Assembly: GCF_000283155.1 (NCBI RefSeq)
Contig: NW_004454229.1
Location: 8,960,537 to 9,024,536, forward strand
Direction: 5' to 3'
Length of the DNA: 64,000 nt
Source: Ceratotherium simum simum
Lineage: Eukaryota > Chordata > Mammalia > Perissodactyla > Rhinocerotidae
The notes beneath the pieces were generated by a model, which searched no databases, was not told where the DNA came from, and was given only the letters and a program-made list of their open reading frames with translations. This document shows, one piece after another, positions 35,690-46,344 of the stretch. The first letter of the stretch is position 1; each line of letters starts with the position of its first letter. The translations under genes and the position numbers were made by a program.

Positions 35690-36075
35690 TATTTTTTTTA
35701 GTTTATTTTATTGTGGTGTGAACACTTAACATGAGATCTACTATTTTAACAAAATTTTAAGTGTACAATACAGTATCCTAAACTATAGGGACAACGTTGT
35801 ACAGCACATTTCTAGAACTTACTCCTCTTGCATAATTGAGACTTCATGCCCGTTGATTAACAACTCCTCATTTCCCCCTCCTCCCAGCCCCTGGCAGCCA
35901 CCATTCTATTCTCTGATTCTATGAGTTTGACTATTTAGATACCTCACATACATAGGATCATGTAGTATTTGTCCTGCTGTGACTGGCTTATTTCACTCAG
36001 CATAATTTCCTCAAGGTTCGTCCATGTTGTATACAGCAGGATTTCCTTCTTTTTCAAGGCTGAATAATGTCCAAC
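35690..36075 (-). mobile_element. LINE-1 3' region, minus
   Basis: tattgtggtgtgaacactta, ttgtacagcacatttctaga, tttcactcagcataatttcc and ccttctttttcaaggctgaa in the order of an antisense L1 tail; it stops abruptly at 36075. Confidence 0.85.
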
Positions 36076-36439
36076 GAATGTCCTATTTTCTTATTTCCTT
36101 TTAGAAGTGTGGCTCCCAAAACTTTGCACCAGGTTCTGGATTTCTCTAACCTACACAGAGAGCGAGATTGTCCCCTCCTTTACCTTACAACGGATAATTT
36201 TCACCTGGTTTTTATTGCCCTACTGAGCTGGAAGTTCTCTAAAACTTTATCTAACACTTCTCCCACTAAGCTGATGAGTTATATTTCTGGGCTGTTGTGA
36301 GGATTAAATGAAACACGTATTTTCAGCACTTAGTGTAATGGCTGGCATTGTACTAGCGCTGGACCATGCATCATAAGCCTGGCGTATTGGAAGCACTCAG
36401 TGAATGATGGCAATTATATATTAATAAACATTAAGGTCC

Positions 36440-36760
36440 TTTTAAAGCCAAATCTTTAATGACTCCCCTGGTAACAGAAGATTGTGAGGCATCAGGGTAG
36501 GATGTTACAGCTTTCCCAACTGAGTCTCATTTTGCTATGCTTGGTCTGTCTATCCATCCAGCCTTCTGGGGGCTTTTTGGATCCTGTTTTTTTATCTGAA
36601 TTATCCTTGGCTTTTTCTAGTTTCTTCTTCTGGGTCAACACAGTGAGCCTGGCTGCTAAGTCCATATCCAAGGCATTGACAAAAGCATTGACTGGGACAG
36701 GGCCGAGGCCAGCGCTCTGCAGCAGGTCACCAGAGGTTCTTTGTAGGACCAGGGCACTCC
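36440..36760. repeat. L3/CR1-type LINE remnant
   Basis: Contains aaaagcattgactgggacag and cagcaggtcaccagaggttc, a recognisable L3/CR1 coding-region derivative. Confidence 0.55.
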
Positions 36761-36764
36761 ATAT

Positions 36765-36945
36765 CTGGCCCTAGATGTGCTGCATAGGAATCATCTGGGA
36801 TATATACTTAAAATACAGAGTGCTGATTACTCAGAAATACAGAATCAGAATTGATAGAAGTGGGGCCCAGAAACCTGTATTTTAAATAAGCACTCCAGAT
36901 GCTCTCAATGTGTAGCCATGTTTGGAAACCATCAACTCCAGAGCT
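36765..36945 (+). repeat. MER5A-type DNA transposon remnant
   Basis: aggaatcatctgggatatat and ggggcccagaaacctgtatt in the expected order. Confidence 0.75.
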
Positions 36946-37551
36946 CACTGAGTTCTAAAGCTCAAAACAAAGGCTATTGTGATCTGGTCCAAAGCTGACA
37001 TCTAAGGAGTCCAGCCTAGTGGGACATGGGGCCTGGTTCTATAAATATATTCAGTCCACCCATGCCACACACCCGTCTGGACAAGTGCTACACAATTACT
37101 CCCAACCTTTTTCTGCTCCTTGCTTCCGTCTCTCTGGGTCTATGTCTTGGCTTCCAATGCCAGTTTCAAGGCCTGGATTTTGGCACCAGGTTGGATCTCC
37201 TCCACCCCCACCCCAGCTTAGTGGTCTTGGTTTCTCGAGGGCACTCTGTAGACAGCTCTGACTTGGCATCCTCCACAGCTTCTGATGAGACACCCCCCTT
37301 CTAGTCCTGGTGTATTGAAACAAGCAACTCTCGGGATGCGAATTAGTCTTCACTTAGTATATTGTCCCAAACCTGCTAGCTGCTCAGGGACGAGACCTTA
37401 CTTATGCAGATTTGCATCACATTCATATTAGTTTTATTCTCACATTGTCTACATTGCCCAACGTGCAATGTGCTGGGGATGGTACCTCATAGGTGCCTAC
37501 TAAATTATTCTGACAGCAGAATTCTTTAGTCTGATGCAAAAACTGAAATTA

Positions 37552-37743
37552 GTGGGGGCAGCCCTGTGGCCTAGTGGTTAAGTTCAGCACACTCCACTTT
37601 GGTGGCCCAGGTTCAGTTCCTGGGTGTGGACCTACACCACTTGTCAGCAGCCACGATGTGGTGGCTACCCACATACAAAACAGAGGAAGATTGGCACAGA
37701 TGTTAGCTCAGGGTGAATCTTCCTCAGAAAAAAAAACACCCTA
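37552..37743 (+). mobile_element. ERE SINE, plus, diverged
   Basis: Head ggcagccctgtggcctagtg and tail ttagctcagggtgaatcttc. Flanked by 14-bp duplications AAAAACTGAAATTA (37538-37551) and AAAAACTGGAATTA (37744-37757), one mismatch. Confidence 0.92.
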
Positions 37744-37904
37744 AAAAACTGGAATTATTGAAAACCCTACAGGCTTCTAAGAAAGACAAACTTGAGTTTG
37801 AATCTGAGCTCCACCGTTTTCTAGCTGTAATTATCTTAGGCAAGATAATTAACCTTTATGAACCTCGGGCATCTCAACTGAAGATGAGAAGTGTGGGCTG
37901 AGTG

Positions 37905-38300
37905 TCTAACGGCACTTTTAGCTCTGCCGTTCTGGTACCCTATTTCGGGGTTCTCAGAAGGCAATTCTTTGCAGTCAAGTCGTGCTACTCAAATCAAGCT
38001 GGAATTCTCTTCTCCCAGCAGCACGTGGCAGGCTGTCGGCAGACCCTTCATGAGCATAATACTCTGCAGGCATCCTCCAGCCCCTATTAATCAGCCCCTC
38101 CTGTCGCTGTAATTCGGCAGCACTCCACCACTCACCTAAGTAATCACTCTGCCTTCTGCCAGTGAATAACTTTCATCCACTTGGGTTTATCACTGTTGAA
38201 GCATTTTTTAATCAAAACAATTAAATATGCTAAATCTTCCTCAATTAGCAATGCATTAAAAATTAAAAGTGCTTGAATGGAAACAGCAGAAGAAGCCCTT
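37905..38300. other. Repeat-free AT-rich block, candidate conserved noncoding element
   Basis: Lies between a MIR and an old SINE remnant. It is rich in homeodomain-like cores (cctattaatcagccc, ttaatcaaaacaattaaat, atgcattaaaaattaaaag) and has no repeat signature. Function is inferred only from composition. Confidence 0.35.
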
Positions 38301-38539
38301 TGCTTGGCGCTGAGTGCTGGTGCTTCGAGCAGCACTTCTCCGGGGCACGCTCTGCTCGGGAGGTGTTCAGAAACTGGTGTGCACACGGTCACCAGGGCTG
38401 CGGCTGAAAGGGACCCTGGAGATGGACAGGTTGAACCCATTCTCTCCATAAGTGGGAAACCGAGGCCCAGTGAGATCATGGTCCTTTTCTAAGCTCATAC
38501 AGGCTGTCAGTGGCTGGAATTTGTTCTGTTTTCTTTTCC

Positions 38540-39040
38540 TGTTTTCAAAAAATAAAATTTGTATATATTTAAGGTGTACAACATAATGGTTTTATATACC
38601 CATAAAAAGTGAAGTGATTACTACAGTCAAGCTCATTAATTATATCTCTTCTCTCATAGTTACCTTTCATGTGTGATGGGAGCACCTGGAATCCACTCTC
38701 TTTGTAAATTTCTGATATTCAATACAATCTTATTAACTATAGTCCTCAGGCTGTACATTAGATCTCTGTATTTATTCATCCTACATAACTGCCACTTTGT
38801 TCCCTCTGACCAACATCTCCCCATTTCTCCCGCCTCCCTGTCCCTGGTAACCACTGTTTCACTCTCTGCTCTATATATTTGACTTTTTTAGTTTCCATAT
38901 ACAGGTGAAATCATGCAGTTTTTTCCTTTTTGTGTCAGGCTTATTTCACTTAGCATAATGTTCTCCAGGTTCATCCATGTTGCAAATGGCAGGATCTCTT
39001 TATTTTTTAAGGCTAAATAATATTCCGTTATATTTCTTTA
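38540..39040 (-). mobile_element. LINE-1 3' region, minus
   Basis: tttaaggtgtacaacataat, tcattaattatatctcttctc, cttagcataatgttctccag and aaggctaaataatattccgt in antisense L1 order. Confidence 0.88.
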
Positions 39041-40330
39041 GCTGTTTGATTCACGATTCCTGACTTCTAAGATTCCTCCCATCAGAAGCCCTTACCAAAG
39101 GACTCATGGCATTCATTTGTTCCCTCATTTTTTTCATACATCAATCATTTATTCTGAAGATAGTTACCGAACTCCTCCTGTGTGGCAGTGTCCCACTATG
39201 CTCACAGGAGAGTGGTGACTAAGACACAAGTCGTTGACGTCACAGAGTCTGCAGTTTAATGGGGATGCAGGCAGGTAAACTTTGCCACTCAATACTCCCT
39301 TGAAAATGTTGAATCTAATTCTTAGCTCAATTGAATTTCAGGTCTAAATTATTTTTCCTTTGTGGTTGCCAGAATATACTGGTAATAATGATTGTATAGT
39401 TGCAGTTAAAAGTAATGATATTTTAAAAATACAAACTCCAGTTCGCAGCCTTTAGCCACAGATAAAGTTGAACTCTGCAGCAATGGTCAATGTCTTGCTG
39501 CGGTCTACTTCGCTAGCCTTATCTTCAGGCTGACCAAGAGTTGGAAACCCAGCTCTGTTCATTTACAGGCTGTGGGATCGGGCAAAATGACTTTACTGCA
39601 TTGAGAATTACGTTCCTCATCTGCAAAATGCAGCTTCTTCAGTGGATCCTCAGGTGTGGACAAATACAGAGACAGCTAATGTGGGACTCCCGCTTCTTGT
39701 GGGGCCAAAGGCAGACAGACTCCCCAAGGAGATATATCCATCTCCTAACAGGACTCTGACCTCTCTGGGGTGCAAAGAGGGCCTGGGCAAAAAGAATTGT
39801 GACAAATATAATCCTTCAGACCCAAACAAAGCACATGGGTAGCTCTGAAGAAAGAGGGAAGTATTCTAATCCAAAAGTGCTTCATGGAGTAAATAACATT
39901 TGAATTTGAGCTTGAGTAGACTTTGGAAAAATGGTGAAAAGGGACAGAGGACGAGGCAACATGTGCCAAATTGCAGAGTGAAAAAGGTGCCTATCATGGG
40001 CCAGGCCCTGAGCCAGGCACAGGGGTACATGGAGATGGATGAGATAGAGTCCCTGCCTCAAGGAGGCTCAGTGGAGAATGTGCAAAGAAAAGGGAACTAG
40101 CACTTTTAAGCAACTAGTGTATGCAATACATATTCCTTCTCATTTCAGGAATTATTTGGGTTAAAACCATACAGAAGAGAACACTGGAACTGGATTAAAG
40201 AACTGGGATTTCAACCCAGATCTCTTAGACTCAAAACTGAAGCTAGCTTTTATGACTGTGAGTTGATTGTACTGTGTTAACTGGTTTTTAGCATCTCAGT
40301 AGTTTGTGTTTCTCTGTCTCCCTGCTGCAG

Positions 40331-40462
40331 GTGTTACCAGCGAAGATATCAAGACCTGCTTTGGAGTCGCTATAGGCATCAGCTATGACTATACAAATAG
40401 CACACCAATTGGAATAGGTTTATCAGAAGGACGGTGTAAAAAATTTGGAGATGGCAAAACTG
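40331..40462 (+). CDS. C8A: C8A exon 8: second transmembrane-hairpin region, GC donor
   Basis: Acceptor CTGCTGCAG; the exon ends AAAACTG followed by GCAAGT, so the downstream intron uses a GC donor. The exon reads GVTSEDIKTCFGVAIGISYD, then YTNSTPIGIGLSEGRCKKFG and DGKT. It is 132 nt, 6 nt longer than I expect from recalled human C8 alpha: this exon's first codon through the last full codon gives 44 residues here against 42 in human. The extra residues fall in the Tyr/Asn/Ser/Thr-rich stretch that replaces human QYEDKINVGG and creates an N-x-T type sequon (Asn codon 40396-40398). This corresponds to the second membrane hairpin region (TMH2). A GT-donor reading is not available at this position without breaking the frame. 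Confidence 0.95.
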
Positions 40463-40468
40463 GCAAGT
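40463..40468 (+). promoter_or_regulatory. C8A: GC 5' splice site of C8A intron 8
   Basis: The bases after exon 8 are GCAAGT instead of GTAAGT, preceded by AACTG. Apart from the C, the match to the donor consensus is strong downstream (AAGT), the usual situation for the minority GC-AG introns processed by the major spliceosome. The matching acceptor is at 41625-41626 and the reading frame joins precisely (Thr, split Glu, Arg). Confidence 0.88.
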
Positions 40469-40935
40469 ATTTAGTGATGAGTCTCCCCAAAAGAGAAGCC
40501 AGTCTTTCCCTTGGACACACAATCAGGGCGTGGACACTATTTTTTTTCCCTTAGTTGATTCCATTTCAGTCAATGGTCACACTGCATAGCTGCTAAATAC
40601 CCCAAACCAGTGACATGAGTGGCTCTATTTTGAATTCACCATAGGCTGAGAGCACTTTAGAAGTACTTGATTTTGTGTGGTGCAGCTTCCTAGATTTCAA
40701 GGACTAGATGAAGTTCTAAGTAAGAAGTAGGATGAAAGGAATGTGTAGACAGAACCTGGAAAGTCAACTGTTAGGATGAAGGCCCATCAGGTTACAGTCC
40801 AGAGGGAGGAACAAGTCTGCTGAGAGAGGAGAATATGGTTACCAAATTCAAACTCAAAGAATAACTATTAGAGAAAGATTGCACAAGAATATTTTGTGGC
40901 ATTTCCTGAACAAGTCAATATGAATGTTCATGTAT

Positions 40936-40964
40936 TCATTCATTCATTCATTCATTCGTTCACC
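40936..40964 (+). repeat. ATTC tetranucleotide microsatellite
   Basis: About six ATTC units, ending in a variant GTTC unit. Confidence 0.9.
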
Positions 40965-41079
40965 AAAAGTGTATAGAGTTTTTTTTTTCAGGTGGGAGAT
41001 ACAGAGGATGTAGGGATGATGAAACACTTTATAATGTAGTAGATGAAGTAGATACGAAACAGGTTCAAATTATTCCCGT

Positions 41080-41370
41080 TGCTTTAGGCTCTTCATGCCT
41101 CAGAGCCTTAAGTCAAATTGCTTCTTCTCTCTGATGCCCTTCCCTCCTCTCTCCATTTACCTGCAAAGTTTATTTACTTTTCTAGACAACCCTCCCCGCC
41201 AACCCCTGCTATAGATCTGACCGCGTCTTCCTCTGCATCCTTACTGAGCCCCAAAGAGACATCTGTCACATCACCTGTAATATTTAATTGAACCTATTTG
41301 GCATATAGCAGGCACTGAGTAAACATTTGACATATAAACAAATAAACAAATGAATGAATCTTCATCCATT
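41080..41370 (+). repeat. L2 3' end, plus
   Basis: tctctgatgcccttccctcc, gagccccaaagagacatctg, tagcaggcactgagtaaaca and aacaaatgaatgaatc end. Confidence 0.7.
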
Positions 41371-41626
41371 TTCCCACCTTCTTCCTCCTCCACGTTGGAC
41401 TAGGCTGTCCTCCCAGTGTTTGCTCTAATCCAGAGGTTGGGTCCATTTCTAAGTCTTGGTCCTTCTCTTCCACCTTGTCTGCTAGTTAATTGAGCAAGGT
41501 AGAAGAACGGGAGAGAGCTCTAAGGAGAGCACATAAACTTTGTCTTAAATCTTATTAGGAGAGCTTGCCAACTCATCCTCTGGCTTTTGCGGAAATAAGC
41601 TAATGCACTTATCCTCTTGATGGCAG

Positions 41627-41784
41627 AAAGAAGCAGGAAGACCATGGCGGTGGAAGACGTCATTTCTCGGGTGCGAGGTGGCAGTTCTGGCTGGAGTGGT
41701 GGCTTGACACAAAGCGAGAGCATCATTACATACCGTTTCTGGGGGAGGTCATTAAAGTATAATCCTGTTGTTATTGATTTTGAG
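41627..41784 (+). CDS. C8A: C8A exon 9: MACPF C-terminal part
   Basis: Acceptor GATGGCAG, donor GAG|GTAAGT; two bases completing a Glu codon plus 52 codons. It begins [20 protein letters not shown] and ends [12 protein letters not shown], matching human closely. The human N-linked glycosylation site (Asn437 in the segment AQNRSTITY) is replaced here by TQSESIITY, so the sequon is absent. Visible residues 354-405. The frame joins exon 8 only through the GC donor, which supports both borders. Confidence 0.96.
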
Positions 41785-42111
41785 GTAAGTCTTTTCGCAG
41801 TTGAAGAAACTCTACATCCACGAGGAATGAAAGTGAAGCAGACCAGATCATTTCATATTTCTTATTATGAGCCCATCAAAGAACAAGATTAAATGTAATG
41901 GCACACTGAACTTGTGGCCTTCCCCATGCCTGACTATAGGGAGTGTGGGACTGTAGCCCCCTGCCACAGGAAAGCTGGCACTTGAAACTTAATATCTGGT
42001 TAGTGCCAAGTTTTACACTAGTAGTCCCAGAATTTCTTCAGGGTTAGGCCACATTTAAAAAATAGTAATTTGCATTTATCCATAAAAGGCTTTAAAACTC
42101 ACATTTGCTAA

Positions 42112-42322
42112 ATTGGGAGTTGGGAAAACTTTTTCTGTGAAAGACCAGATAGTAAATATTTTAGGCTTTGTGGGCCACGTACAGTCTCTGTCACCCAAGT
42201 TCTTATTTTTTTTTCACAGCCCTCTAAAAACATAAAAACCATTCCTAGCACAAGGCCATACAAAAAGAAACTGTGGCTCAAACTACAGCTTGTGGGCCCA
42301 AGCTGTAGTTTGCTGCCTCTGC
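42112..42322 (+). mobile_element. hAT-type DNA transposon remnant
   Basis: Starts gggaaaactttttctgtgaa, includes agatagtaaatattttaggc and ends tgtagtttgctgcctctg; same family as the element at 14248-14432, opposite orientation. Confidence 0.8.
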
Positions 42323-42521
42323 TCTGAATGATCTCATCTCCTCATCACATCAACCTCTGGCACAGCCATGATTGTCCCCTGTGAAAAGATTAGGAAACTG
42401 AGGCTTCAAGCAATCTCATGAATGGGTTGAGGTCACAGAGCTCATAAGTGACAGGACCTGGATCTCAGACCTCTGGACTTCATGAACAGTTCTCATTTCC
42501 CTCTGTCCTAGCACCTTCCTG

Positions 42522-42740
42522 AAAGCCATGGTTTTCAACCACTGGGTGATTTTGTTCCCCAGGGGACATTTGGCAATATCTGGAGACAATTTTGGTTGTC
42601 ATAACTGGGAGGGTGCCACTGGTGTCTAGGGGGTAGAGGCCAGGGATGCTGCTAAACATCCTACAGTGCACAGGACAGCCCCATAACGAAGAAATATCTG
42701 GCCAAATGTCAATAGTGCCAGAGTTGAGAAACGCTGCCTT
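42522..42740 (+). repeat. MER20 DNA transposon
   Basis: tggttttcaaccactgggtg start, cccaggggacatttggcaat, gctgctaaacatcctacagt and gttgagaaacgctg end. Confidence 0.88.
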
Positions 42741-43867
42741 AATTCCCTGACCTCACAAAGAGAATAAAACTGTCCTCAAACTGCAAAGGAGGCGGATCCT
42801 TCCATCATTACTTCTACTCATATGCAAGGGTAGTCCATTAAAAAAAAGAGTTGTATTTTTGGCTTTTAAATAAAATATTACTGTTTTCTTGCCATTTTCT
42901 CCCTACCCTTGCCCATTTTTCTACATATATTTAAAATTCCAGGTATGAATACATTCCTCCTCTTAAAACATGTACCACCAGTTAAACGTAAAAGTCTGTT
43001 ATAACACCCTGCTCTCTATGAAGAAAGAGGTCGGATGGATTAACCCTGATTTCATTTCTTCTCCAATAAGTAAGGGACCATTTTCACGCACCTGTAATTC
43101 ACATAGGGTCTGAAAATCGCTATCATCGAGCTATTAGTGATTTGGGCAAAAACTGTGAAATTGATATCAAGAGTAATATATAAACTTTCACGGGCAAGAG
43201 GTGAAAAAACTTTGTGTTTGAGCAAAACTTCCAAGGGAGTTTTGTCAGTCAGTTCCAAGACTGACATTCGTGATCTAGAGAAGACCAAATACCGTCTTTT
43301 GGGAAAGACAGCCTGGGTTTGGGGTGAGAAAGATAGTTTGGCTCATGGCTCAGCCACATTTTCAATGTGTGACCTTGGCAAGTTACTTCATTTTCTGAGC
43401 CCCAGTTTCTTGCTCTGTAACATGGGGATAATAAAATTTTATGTCGCAAGGTTAGGGAGAGAGCAGTGGATATTTAGTAAATGTCACTTGAGGAAACAGG
43501 TTCATGGAGGCCAAGTGAGCTGGCCAAATCTCAGAGCTGGTAAATGGCAGAGCCCAACTTGAGCCAACTTCCCTGACTCTAACACCCACGATCTCTTCAC
43601 AACCCATTTGCCCGCTGAGAAGTTTGGATTCAATGCATTAAGCTGCTGGCAGGTTACAGAGCAGGGAAGTGACACAGCTAGAGCTGTGCTTTCAAAAGAG
43701 AATGCTCACAGAAGTATGAAGGATGATTAGAGGTACCGACAAGCAGGCCCGTTTGGGGGTTGTTTGGAAACTGCTGCTCAGAGTGGAAACAGTGTCTTAT
43801 TCAGTTGCATATCCCCAGAGCTTAGCAGTGCTCATTTATGGCAGGTACCTAGAATGAGTGAACATAG

Positions 43868-43925
43868 AAATCATGTTATGTTATGATGCTGTGCTATGTT
43901 ATATATTATTATGTTATGTTTTATT
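43868..43925 (+). repeat. TTATG-rich microsatellite
   Basis: Imperfect repetition of ttatg and ctatgtta units; likely variable in length. Confidence 0.75.
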
Positions 43926-44759
43926 GTGTCACTATATCACGCCACTTGCCTTCTCTGAATCTGTTTTCTCATCTGTAAAATGGGAACAAGACCATTGCCA
44001 ACATCTTTCAAGCTCTAACATACTAAGAGTCTTTTTCTCCACCCCTCTTCCCTCCTTTAAGACTCCACCAGCTCCTCCGCAGGAGTGCCCCCTTTCCTCT
44101 TCCTGAGGGTTCCGAGAGGGAGCAGTGAGAGATGGGGGACTGAGGGCTGAGCCCCACTCAAGGGTCAAAGGGAAGTTGCCCAATGATCCTGCCTTCCCTG
44201 GAACTGTGTCAACTTTAACCAGGGCCACAGGGCAGCCCATTCTGCACTGACTTCCTAACAATGGGGCCAAATTCCCTGAACTTCCAATAAGTGGTCTTCT
44301 CCCCTTGGCTGGGGGCCCAGCCAGTTCTGATGTGACCAGCCTGGTAACCTCAGCCGCAGCCCTGACCACAGGCCAAGGTCTGTTTGCCACGCGTCTTTGG
44401 GTACACATTTCCAGGAACCCATGCGAGGCTATTGCCTGTGCCCTCTATGGACTCTTGATTCTAGGGAAGTGAGATGGCTCCACTGTGGGTCAGTCCTCTC
44501 TGAATTGCTCTGTGACCTTGGTAAACCACTCCCCTCTCAGGGCCTCAGGTCACTCTCCTTTAAATGAGAGATCTGCAAAAGAGCTTTCATTTTAGGATTG
44601 TCGTTAAAATATATGGCATTATAAGCATGCTGAAGATAATCATATGTGCATGCAATTTGAAAGATATTGGCTTCTTTTTCCTATCATCATATCTAATAAA
44701 AACGGTGCTTTGTTTTATATTGTTCTTCCCATTTGCAATGGTATCTCACATTCACTACT

Positions 44760-45090
44760 TCTTTAGATCCTCATAAGAATTCTAGGAAGTAGGTTATCAT
44801 GCCCCTTTTATAGATAATGTGGCTCGGGTTTAGAGAGGGCCAGTGCAGAGTTCCAGGCCACATAGCAGGAGGGGAGCAGCATTTATGGAACTTGAACTAT
44901 GTGACAGGCTTTTCCCGTCTGTCAACTTTGCTCTTCCCAATAGATCTGGAGGGTAGAGTGTTGTTCCCACTTTGCAGACGAGGCAGGGAGGCTCCACTGT
45001 GCCTTGACAGAGATCACACAGCTGCAGGTGATAGAGCTGGCGTTTGCAGCCACATTTTCTGGCTCCAGATTCAGTGCTCTCTGCTACATC
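44760..45090 (-). repeat. MIR-like SINEs, minus
   Basis: ctcataagaattctaggaag and ccactttgcagacgaggcag are the two MIR-like cores; a MER20 follows directly. Confidence 0.5.
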
Positions 45091-45091
45091 T

Positions 45092-45305
45092 ACTACTTCC
45101 CAACCAGGGGTCGATTTTGCCCCCCAGGGGACATTTGCCAATGTCAGGAGACAGTTTTGGTTTTCATGACTGGAAAGTGCTACTGGCATCTAGCGAATAG
45201 AGGCCAGAGATGCTGCTAAACATCCTACAGTGCACAGGACAGGCCCCCACTGCCAGCAAAGAATGAGCCGGCTGGAAATGCAATAGTGCTGAGGTTGGGA
45301 AACCC
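45092..45305 (+). repeat. MER20 DNA transposon, second copy
   Basis: cccaaccaggggtcgatttt, cccaggggacatttgccaat, gctgctaaacatcctacagt and tgaggttgggaaaccc. Same orientation as the copy 2.5 kb upstream. Confidence 0.88.
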
Positions 45306-45467
45306 AGGACTATAGTCATTACTGGAAAGAGTTGCCTCAAATGTAAACGATCTCCCTACACACACACCCACCACAGTGACACCATTAGGGAGCGTGCTCA
45401 GCAATGGCAGCACAACTACTTATCAAGGACTTTATTAATTTCTTCATTGAAGGATGACAATCAAAAA

Positions 45468-45498
45468 AATACACACACGAACACACACACACACACAA
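45468..45498 (+). repeat. CA dinucleotide repeat
   Basis: Short run of acac units with two interruptions (cacgaacac). Confidence 0.85.
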
Positions 45499-45863
45499 AT
45501 ACTTTGCACTCTTCCTGCTTCCTAAAAGTGAGGGAGGAGGCACAGATGGCTTCTGAGCTCTTGTGTTCCTCCGGGATTGGAGGACCACAGCCGTCAGAGT
45601 TTAGTAAGTCCATGTTCAGAGTGGCTTTTGCACTTAATTGCATGATCATGAGCTAATCACTCAAACACTCTGAGCCTCCACTTCTTCCTCCTTGGGCTGG
45701 GGAATTTAGTACCCGCTTCACAGAGTGGCTGCAAGGATCTAATGCAGCTAGATAAAGTTGAGTCTCTGTAGCAGGCCTTCCAGAAGCTTGATGGTCAGTT
45801 CTCGGGCTCTGAGAAGCTGGATAGAGCCCAGGGAGGGGCCTTCTGTTCTTTTTGTTCCCACAG

Positions 45864-46086
45864 ATGCAGCCCATCCATGAGGTGTTGCGACACACGAACC
45901 TGGGGCCCCTGGAGGCTAAACGCCAGAACCTGCAGCGGGCCTTGGACCAGTACCTGATGGAATTCAATGCCTGCCGCTGCGGGCCCTGCTTCAACAATGG
46001 GGAGCCCATCCTCGAGGGCACCAGCTGCCGGTGTCAGTGCCCCCTGGGTCGCCAAGGCCTTGCCTGTGAACAAATGGAGCAGGAGG
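45864..46086 (+). CDS. C8A: C8A exon 10: end of MACPF and EGF-like domain
   Basis: Acceptor TTCCCACAG, donor GAGG|GTAAGG; 74 codons plus one base. It starts [20 protein letters not shown] and continues through [20 protein letters not shown] into the EGF-like cysteine pattern ending [20 protein letters not shown]. The methionine at the first codon is internal, not a start. The open frame continues into intron 10 for about 450 bases, but the conserved homology stops exactly at the donor, so the read-through has no coding support. Residues 406-479 of the visible product; cysteine spacing is as in human. Confidence 0.97.
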
Positions 46087-46344
46087 GTAAGGCCCGTGCG
46101 TCCTTACTCGGGATCAAGCCTGGCCCCGCTCAGAGGAGCCAGCACAGGAGGGCCTTTGGGGTTCCCAGCCTCCCCTTTCTGTGCCTCTTGCCCCCTACTC
46201 TAGAAACACACACTCTGAGCTTTATGGCTGACCCCCCAGACTTAATGGTTCTTGTGCTTTCCGCCTGCCATCTGGACCCTGTCTCAGATGAGAACTGTCC
46301 TTTACCAACATGCACATGGACAACACGATTAATTTCTGGAGGAA

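Larger units (their letters stand above)
20734..40330 (+). other. C8A: C8A intron 7, the large intron
   Basis: A 19.6-kb GT-AG intron making up nearly half of the visible gene. Besides the repeats listed separately, stretches where I recognise no repeat are 22735-22975, 23190-23900, 25200-25340, 31110-31480, 32110-32540, 34250-34900 and 37905-38300. No additional exon, no retrocopy and no non-coding RNA gene could be supported inside it. Confidence 0.85.
40463..41626 (+). other. C8A: C8A intron 8 (GC-AG)
   Basis: A 1.2-kb intron with GC donor and AG acceptor. It contains an ATTC tetranucleotide tract (40936-40964) and an L2 3' end in sense orientation (about 41080-41370). The 40470-40930 part shows nothing recognisable. 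Confidence 0.85.
41785..45863 (+). other. C8A: C8A intron 9
   Basis: A 4.1-kb GT-AG intron. It contains a hAT-type DNA transposon remnant (42112-42322), two MER20 copies (42522-42740 and 45092-45305), a TTATG-rich microsatellite (43868-43925), MIR fragments (about 43340-43560 and 44760-45090) and a CA repeat (45468-45498). 42780-43300 and 43930-44500 show nothing recognisable. Confidence 0.82.

Noticed and set aside
43932..44408. A 158-codon minus-strand open frame
   Set aside because: Located in intron 9 with no recognisable domain, splice structure or conservation clue; the GC-rich composition explains the lack of stops.
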